Shown here one piece after another: positions 1-6,286 of a stretch of 6,286 bases of DNA. The notes beneath the pieces are model-generated. The model was not told where the DNA came from. It worked only from the letters and a program-made list of their open reading frames with translations, and made no database searches. Source of the stretch: Bacteroidota bacterium (GTDB lineage Bacteria; Bacteroidota; Ignavibacteria; Ignavibacteriales; Melioribacteraceae); assembly GCA_021786655.1 (NCBI GenBank), contig JAJYMU010000167.1:1-6286 (forward strand), written 5' to 3'. How positions within the stretch are numbered: the first letter of the stretch is position 1; each line of letters opens with the position of its first letter. A program made the position numbers and the translations under genes.

Positions 1-5
1 GTAGG

Positions 6-1106
6 ATGACGAGTAAAACTCCATATCGTTTTGTATTTGCGGGCGGCGGAACGGGCGGACATTTGTATCCCGCGCTTGCCGTTGCACAGCAGATTCAAAT
101 CATGAAACCGGAGTCGGAAATTTTGTTCGTCGGCGCAAACAGTAAAATTGAATCGCGTGTCGTTCCCGAATACAAATTTGATTTCAAGTCAATCTGGATC
201 AGCGGATTTTCCAGAAAACTGAATCTGGGCAATCTTCTTTTCCCGGTAAAACTTTTTGTTTCCGCGATACAATCGCTGGGGATTTGTTTCTCATTCAAGC
301 CGCGCGTTGCAGTCGGGAGCGGTGCGTATGTATCCGGTCCGGTTATTTGGGCGGCATCGGTTCTCGGCGCAAAAGTGATTTTGTTAGAACAGAACAGTTA
401 TCCCGGCGTTGCAAACAGAATGCTGGAAAAGAAGGCGAACGAAATTCATTTAACGTTCGAAGAATCTAAAAAATATTTCAGAGATCAATCGAAATTAAAA
501 GTTACAGGCAACCCGATAAGAGTGAACTTGAAACTCTCTGATCAATCAAACGCCAAAAAAAGTTTTGCGTTAAACCCGGCAAGAAAAGTTTTGTTGATCA
601 TCGGCGGAAGCGGCGGTGCGAGATCAATCAATCAAGCCGTCGCACGAAACATAAAAGGATTAACCGAAAACGGAATCCAGGTTATTTGGCAGACAGGACA
701 AGTTTATTTCGATCAATACAAAAATCTTGAGAACGATTCTGTGAAAGTAATGTCGTTCATCAGGGATATGTCGGCGGCATATTCTGCTAGCGATGTTGTA
801 CTTGCACGCGCCGGCGCTACGACGATTGCTGAAGTTTCTTATCTCTCGCTTCCGGTTATTTTCGTTCCGTCGCCAAATGTTGCGGCTAATCATCAGTATC
901 TGAATGCTAAAGCGATGAAAGAATCAAATGCAGCTGAACTGATAGAAGATAAAAACATTGAAGCGGAGTTTCTGCCCGTCGTGTATGAACTTATGTCCAA
1001 TGAAGTCCGGCAAGAAAAATTGAAAAAAAATATTTCAGAGTTTGCAAAACCATTAGCGGCAAAGATGATTGCTCAGAGCGCAATTAATTTTGCCGAGATG
1101 CTTTAA
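6..1106 (+). CDS. murG: UDP-GlcNAc:lipid I N-acetylglucosaminyltransferase (lipid II synthase)
   Basis: MurG transfers GlcNAc from UDP-GlcNAc to lipid I, giving lipid II, as a peripheral enzyme on the cytoplasmic membrane face. The 366 residues match the family's usual size and show both GT-B halves. The N-terminal glycine loop GGGTGGH is at 13-19, with the conserved His at 19. The acceptor-side motif GSGAYVSGP is at 104-112 and EQN at 128-130. GNP at 168-170 lies near the domain junction. The C-terminal donor half has GGSGGAR at 200-206, ARAGATTIAE at 267-276 (with the Glu that usually contacts the nucleotide sugar) and SPNVAANHQ at 289-297, a form I associate with Bacteroidota/Chlorobi proteins. 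The ATG at 6 places the glycine loop at the expected distance. A TAG at 2-4 in another frame could be the stop of an upstream gene, in this cluster most likely ftsW, but only four bases are visible. The ribosome binding site lies outside the window. Confidence 0.97.
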   Translation: MTSKTPYRFVFAGGGTGGHLYPALAVAQQIQIMKPESEILFVGANSKIESRVVPEYKFDFKSIWISGFSRKLNLGNLLFPVKLFVSAIQSLGICFSFKPRVAVGSGAYVSGPVIWAASVLGAKVILLEQNSYPGVANRMLEKKANEIHLTFEESKKYFRDQSKLKVTGNPIRVNLKLSDQSNAKKSFALNPARKVLLIIGGSGGARSINQAVARNIKGLTENGIQVIWQTGQVYFDQYKNLENDSVKVMSFIRDMSAAYSASDVVLARAGATTIAEVSYLSLPVIFVPSPNVAANHQYLNAKAMKESNAAELIEDKNIEAEFLPVVYELMSNEVRQEKLKKNISEFAKPLAAKMIAQSAINFAEML

Positions 1107-1117
1107 GGAAATTAGCT

Positions 1118-2500
1118 ATGATGATGAAGACAGTTAAAAATGTTCACTTTGTCGGTATCGGCGGAATCGGTATGAGCGGCATTGCTGAAATTTTATTGAG
1201 TCAAGGATTCACAATCACCGGTTCCGATCTGAACAAGACAGAGGTGACCGATCGGCTAGAAAGTTTAGGAATAAAAGTTTTTGAAGGACATTCGGCTGAG
1301 AATTTGAAAGACGCGGATGTTGTCGTTTACTCCTCGGCGGTGAATTTGGAAAATCCGGAAGTGAAAGAAGCGCTTGCAAGAAAAATTCCGGTGATCAAAC
1401 GTTCGGAAATGTTAGCTGAATGCATGAGAATGAAATACGGAATCGGGATTGCCGGAACGCACGGAAAAACAACTACGACTTCGATGGTTGGCTTAGTATT
1501 AACAGAAGCCGGGATTGATCCGACGATTATTGTCGGCGGAAAACTTAGCTCTCTCGGCGGAACAAATGCGCGGCTCGGTCAGGGCGAGTACATTGTTGTT
1601 GAAGCTGATGAATTTGACAGAACATTTTTGAAATTAACGCCCACGATTGCCGCTCTTACAACTTTGGAAAAAGAACATCTTGATACATACAAAGATTTGG
1701 ATGACATAAAATTAGCGTTCGTAGAATTTGCGAACAAAGTTCCTTTCTTCGGATTTGTAGTTTTATGTCTCGATGAACCCGCGCTTCAGGATGTAATTCC
1801 GCAGATCAACAAGAAAATTTTTACTTACGGATTATCACCGCAAGCAGATGTTCGTGCTGCAAACATTACTCATTCGCAAAATTATTCTGAGTTCACCGTG
1901 GTATATCTCGGCAAAGAACTTGGAAAATTGAGAATTAACATTCCCGGTTTGCACAACGTGAAAAATTCTCTGGTTGCAGTTACAATCGCAAAACAAATGG
2001 GTGTTGAGTTCGATGTGATCAAGAAAGCTCTCGAATCATTCAATGGTGTTTACCGCCGTTTCGAGAAAAAATATGATAACGACGTGATGGTGATTGACGA
2101 TTACGGCCATCATCCGACTGAAATAAATGTAACGCTTGACGGAATTCGCCGCGGATGGAACAGAAGATTGGTCGCGGTATTCCAGCCGCATCTGTTTTCG
2201 CGCACACGCGATTTTTATGCCGAGTTCGGAAGATCGTTTTTGAACTCTGATGTTTTCATTTGCACCGATGTTTACCCTGCGCGCGAAAAACCGATTGAAG
2301 GAATTAGCGGTTCGCTCATCGCCGAAACTGCAAAAAAGTTCGGTCACAAACATGTTTACTATGAACCGGATAAGACGAAAGTGCCGGAGCTGCTTCAAAA
2401 AATTTATAAGAAGGGTGATATCGTAATTACAATGGGCGCCGGCGACATCTGGAAGTTCGGCGAAAAGTTTGTTCAATATCTAAAAGAGAAGCAGAAATAG
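1118..2500 (+). CDS. murC: UDP-N-acetylmuramate--L-alanine ligase
   Basis: MurC is the cytoplasmic ATP-dependent ligase that joins L-alanine to UDP-MurNAc, the first step of stem peptide assembly. All three Mur ligase domains are present in 460 residues. The N-terminal UDP-binding Rossmann loop GIGGIGMSG is at 13-21. The central ATPase domain has the P-loop GTHGKTTT at 113-120, EADEFDRTFL at 162-171 and TTLEKEHLDTY at 181-191, whose His187 fits the metal-binding position. HNVKNSL is at 279-285 and YRRFE at 312-316. The C-terminal domain has DDYGHHPTEI at 327-336, FQPHLFSRT at 355-363 and MGAGDIW at 439-445. DDYGHHPTE and FQPH mark MurC rather than MurD, E or F. The gene begins with three consecutive ATG codons; AAGGA at 1105-1109, overlapping the murG stop, lies 8 bases before the first, which I chose. 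The 11-base gap to murG suggests co-translation. There is no fusion to MurB or Ddl. Confidence 0.97.
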   Translation: MMMKTVKNVHFVGIGGIGMSGIAEILLSQGFTITGSDLNKTEVTDRLESLGIKVFEGHSAENLKDADVVVYSSAVNLENPEVKEALARKIPVIKRSEMLAECMRMKYGIGIAGTHGKTTTTSMVGLVLTEAGIDPTIIVGGKLSSLGGTNARLGQGEYIVVEADEFDRTFLKLTPTIAALTTLEKEHLDTYKDLDDIKLAFVEFANKVPFFGFVVLCLDEPALQDVIPQINKKIFTYGLSPQADVRAANITHSQNYSEFTVVYLGKELGKLRINIPGLHNVKNSLVAVTIAKQMGVEFDVIKKALESFNGVYRRFEKKYDNDVMVIDDYGHHPTEINVTLDGIRRGWNRRLVAVFQPHLFSRTRDFYAEFGRSFLNSDVFICTDVYPAREKPIEGISGSLIAETAKKFGHKHVYYEPDKTKVPELLQKIYKKGDIVITMGAGDIWKFGEKFVQYLKEKQK

Positions 2501-2503
2501 TTG

Positions 2504-3310
2504 ATGAAAGCTTTGGGAAAAATATTAAGCGCAATTTTTCTGGTCGTTACACTCGGCTTGGTTGTCTATTTGTCCGTCAATCTAAAGTCGGGTAACGGTT
2601 ACAGCATTCAGATAATTGCGATGGAAGGAAACGTTCATCTTACGAAGGAACAGTATCTGAGTTACGCGAACTTGCTCGATAGAAATAACTACGCCAGTCT
2701 TTCTTTGCAAGTAATAAAAGATAGAATTGAAAAACATCCTTACGTTGAACGCGCTGATGTCAGGTACGATGGAAACGGTCAAGTCTCGATCAGCATTACG
2801 GAAAAATCGTTCATCGCTATTTTATTGAATGACGACAACCAGTTTATCGTGACGGATAAACTGCAAGTGCTGCCGGTATTCGATCAGACAAAGAAAATTG
2901 ATTACCCGATCATCGCGAACACAAACGTTAACGGAGCCGTTCAACCGTTGGCTTCGATGAGAAATAATTTTGATGTGGTAACCGCCGCAAAAATTATTTC
3001 GTCGGTTAAACTTTTGAATCCGGAATTGTACGATTCACTCTCTTCCATCGATCTGGAAAACGGCGGCGACATCATACTAAACCTTTCGTCGGTCAATTAT
3101 CCGATCAGAATCGGTCGCGGAAGCGAGATTAGAAAAATTGTTTACCTAAATAATCTCTGGAATTATTTGAAAGGGAAAGAAATTAATCAATACTTGGATT
3201 ACGTTGATCTGCGTTACGGCGGGCACGTTTACCTTGGAATTTTAGAATCGTCCAACGGAAAAGCAGAGACGAATTCAAATGAAGGCTTGCCTAACGGTAA
3301 GCAAGGTTGA
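2504..3310 (+). CDS. ftsQ: Cell division protein FtsQ (POTRA-domain divisome protein)
   Basis: FtsQ is a bitopic inner membrane protein that recruits later divisome members through its periplasmic part. Using ATG 2504 it has 268 residues: a short cytoplasmic tail, one transmembrane helix (about 7-27, rich in Leu, Val and Ile), then a POTRA-like domain (about 34-103) holding the pattern EGNVHLTKEQ, then RIEKHPYVERADV and VSISITEK. A beta domain follows and ends in the strand YVDLRYGGHVYL (about 233-244), a typical FtsQ ending. The last 20 or so residues are polar and probably disordered. An alternative TTG start at 2501, directly after the murC stop, adds one Met. A weak GAGAAG at 2486-2491 is 9 bases from TTG and 12 from ATG, so the choice is open. 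Sequence similarity in FtsQ is generally low; identification rests on domain layout plus the place between murC and ftsA. Confidence 0.93.
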   Translation: MKALGKILSAIFLVVTLGLVVYLSVNLKSGNGYSIQIIAMEGNVHLTKEQYLSYANLLDRNNYASLSLQVIKDRIEKHPYVERADVRYDGNGQVSISITEKSFIAILLNDDNQFIVTDKLQVLPVFDQTKKIDYPIIANTNVNGAVQPLASMRNNFDVVTAAKIISSVKLLNPELYDSLSSIDLENGGDIILNLSSVNYPIRIGRGSEIRKIVYLNNLWNYLKGKEINQYLDYVDLRYGGHVYLGILESSNGKAETNSNEGLPNGKQG

Positions 3311-3317
3311 AGAAATT

Positions 3318-4559
3318 ATGAAGAAAAATATAATAGCAGGACTCGATCTTGGCACAACAAAAGTTTGTGCCGTCATTGCGGAACAATCTGAATCGAATAT
3401 GAATATTCTCGGATTCGGCGTTGCCCCTTCGGAAGGATTAAACCGCGGATTGGTAGCCAATATTTCCAAAACTGCCGAAGCAATTAACCAGGCAATGAGC
3501 GTTGCAATCAACAGAGCCGGTTTGACGGTTAAGGAACTTAACGTTGGCGTCGCGGGCGAACATATTACGAGTTTACGTCACAGAAATTATGTGACCATCA
3601 GCAATCCGGAAAAAGAAATTACACAAGACGATCTCGACCGGTTGAGAAGCGATGTTCAGACGATAAGAATTCCTTCCGACCGTCAGATACTCCACATCAT
3701 TCCAGAAGAATATTTTGTGGATTACCAGGGCGGCATTGACGATCCGATAGGAATGAGCGGCTCAAGATTGGAAGCGGTAAATCATGTTGTGCTCGCTTCG
3801 ATTGCCGCAATTCAAAACATAAAAAAATCCGTTGAGCGCGCTGGATACGTTGTGAAAGATTACATACTCCAACCGATTGCATCGAGCTTTGCAGTGCTGG
3901 AAGAGAACGAAAAAGATCTGGGCGTGTTGCTGATTGATATCGGCGGCGGAACAACCGACTTGGCGGTATTTCACAAAAAAGCAATCAAGCATACAAAAGT
4001 AATTGGAGTTGCGGGCAATCAAGTTACAAACGACATCCGCGAAACACTCGGCATCGTTACTGCGGATGCTGAAAAATTAAAACGTGAACACGGCTACGCA
4101 ACCGAACAAGCGATGATCAAAGAAGAAGACTTATACATAAAGGGCATAGGCGGAAGAGGAAACATTAAAATACCTCTCTCGCTGTTAACACAAATCATCA
4201 GTATTAGAATGAAAGAACTTTTCTCGATCATCGATAACGAACTGCGCCACACCGGATTCAAAAATAAGATTAAAGCTGGTGTCGTATTAACTGGCGGCGG
4301 CTCACTTCTTAAAGGAAGTACGGAATTGGCTGAAGAAGTTTTTGGAATGCCTGCGCGCATCGGAGTTCCACTCGATCTCGGTTCCGGTTTATCGAACGAA
4401 GTTGAAAGTCCGGAGTTTGCAACAGTTGCCGGATTAATCCGCGGCGTTCCCGGAAAAGCATCGGATAGTTTTTCTGTCGGTAAAAGTACAAGTACGGAAA
4501 GTAAATTCAATTTGAACAAGCTGTTCAAAAGGGTACAAGAATTTTTTGACAAGCTATAA
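3318..4559 (+). CDS. ftsA: Cell division protein FtsA (actin-like membrane tether of FtsZ)
   Basis: FtsA is an actin-fold ATPase that binds the C-terminal peptide of FtsZ and anchors the ring to the membrane. The 413-residue product shows the first phosphate loop GLDLGTTKVCAVI at 8-20, the FtsA-specific 1C (SHS2) region at about 80-165, the second phosphate loop DIGGGTTDLAVF at 207-218 and the adenosine motif GVVLTGGGSLLKG at 321-333. After a low-complexity linker (about 380-397, rich in Ser and Thr) the last 14 residues, NKLFKRVQEFFDKL, form a basic/hydrophobic amphipathic helix, the expected membrane-targeting sequence. An in-frame ATG at 3279, inside ftsQ, would add 13 residues. I prefer 3318 because family members usually start a few residues before the first phosphate loop, and because AAGG at 3303-3306 lies 11 bases upstream while no good site precedes 3279. 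The ftsQ stop is only 7 bases upstream, so translation is probably coupled. Confidence 0.96.
   Translation: MKKNIIAGLDLGTTKVCAVIAEQSESNMNILGFGVAPSEGLNRGLVANISKTAEAINQAMSVAINRAGLTVKELNVGVAGEHITSLRHRNYVTISNPEKEITQDDLDRLRSDVQTIRIPSDRQILHIIPEEYFVDYQGGIDDPIGMSGSRLEAVNHVVLASIAAIQNIKKSVERAGYVVKDYILQPIASSFAVLEENEKDLGVLLIDIGGGTTDLAVFHKKAIKHTKVIGVAGNQVTNDIRETLGIVTADAEKLKREHGYATEQAMIKEEDLYIKGIGGRGNIKIPLSLLTQIISIRMKELFSIIDNELRHTGFKNKIKAGVVLTGGGSLLKGSTELAEEVFGMPARIGVPLDLGSGLSNEVESPEFATVAGLIRGVPGKASDSFSVGKSTSTESKFNLNKLFKRVQEFFDKL
4511..4529 (+). repeat. Perfect inverted repeat near the 3' end of ftsA
   Basis: TTTGAACA at 4511-4518 and TGTTCAAA at 4522-4529 are exact reverse complements with a 3-base spacer. 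They lie within the codons leading into the FtsA membrane helix. A run of six T follows at 4542-4547, but 12 bases past the stem, too far for a classical intrinsic terminator. It could be a weak RNA hairpin before the ftsZ start, a dyad protein site, or a by-product of codons for a basic/hydrophobic helix. Function is unproven. Confidence 0.4.
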
Positions 4560-4577
4560 AAAATAAAATACCACAAC

Positions 4578-4584
4578 AAGGAGG
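4578..4584 (+). promoter_or_regulatory. Strong Shine-Dalgarno site of ftsZ
   Basis: AAGGAGG matches the anti-Shine-Dalgarno core and is the best such site in the window. It lies 4 bases before ATG 4589 and 13 before the in-frame ATG at 4598, which favours 4589 as the start, although the spacing is on the short side. The upstream genes have much weaker sites, so ftsZ is probably translated at a higher rate from the shared transcript, as expected for an abundant ring protein. Confidence 0.85.
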
Positions 4585-4588
4585 AATC

Positions 4589-5932
4589 ATGTCAACTATG
4601 GAAAAACGGCCACGTTTTTTTACTTTGGAAACACAAAGACCATTGTCAGCTCAAATTAAAGTCGTTGGAGTAGGCGGCGGCGGCTGCAATGCTATTGATA
4701 GTATGATCAACCGCGGTTTGAACGGGGTTGAGTTCGTTGCTGTCAATACGGATGCGCAAGTGCTGGAGGAAAGTTCGGCGCTGCACAAAATTCAAATCGG
4801 CACAAACGTAACACGCGGATTAGGTGCCGGTGCAGATCCCAACGTTGGTAAGAAAGCCGCAGAAGAAGATCGCGAAAAAATTACTCATATTCTCGATGGC
4901 TCGGACATGGTTTTTGTTACCGCCGGTATGGGCGGCGGAACAGGAACGGGCGGAGCTCCAATAGTTGCATCGATTGCCAAAAGTCTCGGCGCACTTGTAA
5001 TCGGTATTGTTACAAAACCGTTTACGTGGGAAGGCAAACAAAGAATGAAAAATGCCGACGAAGGAATTGCCGAACTTCGTCAGTATGTCGATTCATTAAT
5101 CGTAATTCCGAACAGCAGAATTTTAAGCATCATCGATACTGCAACAGCAGCACGCGCGGCGTTCGATAAGCCGAATGAAATTCTTTACGAAGCAACACGC
5201 GGCATTGCAGATATAATTACCATCAAAGGAATCATCAACGTTGACTTTGCCGATGTTCGCACGGTTATGAGAGACAGCGGACAGGCATTGATGGGATGCG
5301 GAATTTCAAGCGGAGAAAACCGCTCTATCGAAGCTGCACAGAAAGCAATTTCATCGCCGCTTCTGGAAGGTGTTTCAATTAAAGGTGCGAAGAATATTCT
5401 TCTCAACGTCAGCGGTTCGGCTAACATGACAATGCAGGAAATTGAAGCCGGCAACAATGTAATTTTCGAAGCTGCGGGCGAAGAAGCAAATGTAATATTC
5501 GGCGTTGTAAATAAAGAATCCATGACGGAATACATTTCGTACACGGTAATCGCGACGGGATTCGAAACAAAAGCGAGTTCGAAACCAATAAGCAGTTTGA
5601 AATCTGAGAAAGCTGAGAGAAAGCATGACTTGCCTGACCGGCTCGCCTCGTCTCCGACCAGTCGGAGCGGGCAGACAGAGAAAAAAGTCGGCAGCATCGG
5701 CGCGGCATTTTCAACAAAGAAAGGCGCCGATCTCGAAAACAGCGAGGACTTGAGCATTCCTACTATTCTTAGATACAACAAAGGCGATCTGGATTTGTTT
5801 GCACGGAACGCAAATATAGAAAGCGGATTTAGAACCGAACATGCTGATTATCCCGAAGAAGATTTCAATCCGAACAAAAAGAACAATGATGAGGAAGACA
5901 GTTCGTCGTTCTTAAGAAAAATTATGGATTGA
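4589..5932 (+). CDS. ftsZ: Cell division protein FtsZ (tubulin-like GTPase)
   Basis: FtsZ polymerises with GTP into the division ring and recruits the divisome. The 447 residues hold a complete GTPase core: GGGGCNA at 29-35, GAGADPNVG at 79-87, the tubulin signature GGGTGTG at 115-121, TKPFTWEGKQRM at 142-153 and the T7 synergy loop NVDFADV at 217-223 with Asp219 and Asp222 for catalysis across the subunit interface. The core ends near ATGFET (322-327). A linker of about 60 residues follows, holding a GC-rich palindrome, then LSIPTILRYN at 388-397, which resembles the conserved C-terminal peptide that binds FtsA. Unusually this is not the end: an acidic extension of 50 residues follows, finishing in SSFLRKIMD, itself like an FLRK-type C-terminal peptide. 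The start is set by the strong ribosome binding site at 4578-4584. The 29-base gap after ftsA and the T/A-rich leader show no convincing separate promoter. This is the last gene of the cluster visible here. Confidence 0.98.
   Translation: MSTMEKRPRFFTLETQRPLSAQIKVVGVGGGGCNAIDSMINRGLNGVEFVAVNTDAQVLEESSALHKIQIGTNVTRGLGAGADPNVGKKAAEEDREKITHILDGSDMVFVTAGMGGGTGTGGAPIVASIAKSLGALVIGIVTKPFTWEGKQRMKNADEGIAELRQYVDSLIVIPNSRILSIIDTATAARAAFDKPNEILYEATRGIADIITIKGIINVDFADVRTVMRDSGQALMGCGISSGENRSIEAAQKAISSPLLEGVSIKGAKNILLNVSGSANMTMQEIEAGNNVIFEAAGEEANVIFGVVNKESMTEYISYTVIATGFETKASSKPISSLKSEKAERKHDLPDRLASSPTSRSGQTEKKVGSIGAAFSTKKGADLENSEDLSIPTILRYNKGDLDLFARNANIESGFRTEHADYPEEDFNPNKKNNDEEDSSSFLRKIMD
5645..5672 (+). 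repeat. GC-rich palindrome inside the FtsZ linker coding region
   Basis: CTCCGAC at 5652-5658 and GTCGGAG at 5661-5667 are exact reverse complements around a 2-base centre. An outer pairing of GCCT (5645-5648) with GGGC (5669-5672), including one G-T pair, extends the stem past a small internal loop. The surrounding block 5631-5675 is about 71% GC by hand count (32 of 45), far above the AT-rich neighbouring linker codons. It is read in frame as residues about 353-362. The look is that of a REP-like or other small dispersed palindromic element inserted in frame, which is inference. Confidence 0.55.
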
Positions 5933-5943
5933 TGCTGCAAGAG

Positions 5944-5960
5944 TAAGATTAAGATTAAGA
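5944..5960 (+). repeat. Short tandem repeat, unit TAAGAT (about 2.8 copies)
   Basis: Units start at 5944, 5950 and 5956, the last incomplete. The repeat sits in a wider purine-rich tract (about 5939-5979) 12 bases after the ftsZ stop. It looks like slippage-prone low-complexity spacer; I see no coding role. Confidence 0.6.
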
Positions 5961-5998
5961 GCAAGAAGATGAGATAGAGTTTCCCCTATGTTGCCCTT

Positions 5999-6067
5999 TA
6001 TAAAGGCCGTATTTGATTTTCGCCTTGTTGTGGTGAACAGATGAAGAAAATCATTGCGGCCTTTATA
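5999..6067 (+). terminator. Extended imperfect hairpin after ftsZ, candidate terminator of the cluster
   Basis: TATAAAGGCCG at 5999-6009 and CGGCCTTTATA at 6057-6067 pair perfectly over 11 bases. A second arm pair, GATTTTC at 6015-6021 with GAAAATC at 6046-6052, continues the stem, with a T-A pair, an A-T pair and a G-T pair bridging most of the gap. TGTT (6026-6029) and AACA (6036-6039) can close the tip. The 3' side runs into a T-rich stretch (about 6062-6077), which fits rho-independent termination of the ftsZ transcript. Against this, the stem is long and interrupted and the T tract is broken by A, G and C. The near-symmetric 69-base form also resembles a miniature element with terminal inverted repeats, although I see no clear target duplication. 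Confidence 0.45.
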
Positions 6068-6264
6068 TTTTGTTCTTAAGTGTAAAAATTTTGGGTGAAC
6101 GAACTTTATCTTGATAGAAATGTCTTTTGGAATTACATTAGTAATGGAATTGTTGATTACCATATGAGACAGATAAAATGAAATACGAAAAAGAAATTAG
6201 TTTGATGAAGCGTAATTGGTTTTACAATTAGTGTGAATTAATAATTTTTTAATCGGGGGAAACG

Positions 6265-6270
6265 TTGACA
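6265..6270 (+). promoter_or_regulatory. Possible -35 hexamer of a downstream gene
   Basis: A perfect TTGACA occurs 16 bases before the window end, so the matching -10 box, if any, falls outside. Primary sigma factors of Bacteroidota often use a different consensus (TTTG and TAnnTTTG), so a chance match is quite possible. Confidence 0.2.
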
Positions 6271-6286
6271 CCCGTTTTCAGTTGCT

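Larger units (their letters stand above)
5933..6286. other. Intergenic region downstream of ftsZ
   Basis: No convincing gene of normal size is present on either strand in these 354 bases. In order the region holds a purine-rich low-complexity tract (to about 5979), an extended hairpin (5999-6067) overlapping two tiny reading frames, then an AT-rich stretch with frequent stops in all frames, and finally a G-rich patch and a TTGACA hexamer at the window edge. I see no tRNA, rRNA fragment or CRISPR repeat. The AT-rich stretch and the hexamer suggest the approach to a separate downstream transcription unit. Confidence 0.7.

Noticed and set aside
2212..2226. Small palindrome around CGCG-CACA-CGCG in murC (near 2200)
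   Set aside because: Four- to five-base arms within ordinary Arg/Thr codons of the conserved FSRTRDF segment; expected by chance.
4546..4570. TTGACA at 4546-4551 as a promoter for ftsZ
   Set aside because: The AT-rich hexamers after it sit only 3 to 13 bases away, and at the normal 17-base distance the sequence is TACCAC, so no good pair exists. No TAnnTTTG element of the Bacteroidota type is seen either.
4094..4579. 161-codon open frame on the minus strand inside ftsA
   Set aside because: It is a shadow of ftsA with no motif, and the + strand there encodes the conserved nucleotide-binding half.
5185..5781. 198-codon open frame on the minus strand inside ftsZ
   Set aside because: It lies antisense to the conserved FtsZ core and linker, with composition expected from a reverse reading of real codons and no familiar motif.
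5912..6163. 83-codon open frame on the minus strand across the ftsZ end and spacer
   Set aside because: It overlaps the ftsZ 3' end, its C-terminal part is just the translated TAAGAT repeat region, it crosses the hairpin, and it shows no recognisable domain.
6178..6231. 17-codon frame starting at ATG 6178
   Set aside because: No clear ribosome binding site, very short, and AT-rich surroundings make it likely by chance.

Overview
This window is the 3' half of a bacterial division and cell wall (dcw) cluster, all on the + strand: murG, murC, ftsQ, ftsA, ftsZ, then about 350 bases of non-coding DNA to the window end. The order murG-murC-ftsQ-ftsA-ftsZ, with no murB, ddl or lpxC between or after the genes, is the layout of the Bacteroidota/Chlorobi group. 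Sequence details agree: MurG carries SPNVAANHQ, MurC carries EADEFDRTFL and FQPHLFSRT, and FtsQ is short. Base composition is moderate (roughly low-to-mid 40s % GC by eye). An Ignavibacteria-like member of that group is my best guess; this is inference, not a database result.

Layout: murG (6-1106) probably follows an upstream gene ending at the TAG at 2-4. murC follows after 11 bases, and ftsQ starts within 3 bases of the murC stop. ftsA starts 7 bases after the ftsQ stop, or inside ftsQ if the longer start is used. ftsZ follows 29 bases later behind the strongest ribosome binding site in the window. The tight spacing suggests one transcript with translational coupling from murG to ftsA and a fresh, stronger initiation at ftsZ.

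Function: MurG makes lipid II at the inner face of the membrane. MurC adds the first amino acid (L-Ala) to UDP-MurNAc. FtsQ is the bitopic scaffold linking the cytoplasmic and periplasmic parts of the divisome. FtsA tethers FtsZ filaments to the membrane through a C-terminal amphipathic helix. FtsZ is the tubulin-like GTPase that forms the ring.

I found no unknown multi-gene system here. All five genes look intact, with complete motifs. The points worth a second look are in the ftsZ 3' part and downstream: a GC-rich palindrome inside the FtsZ linker, two candidate C-terminal binding peptides in FtsZ separated by a 40-odd residue acidic extension, and a 69-base extended hairpin after ftsZ that overlaps two tiny reading frames joined by ATGA.
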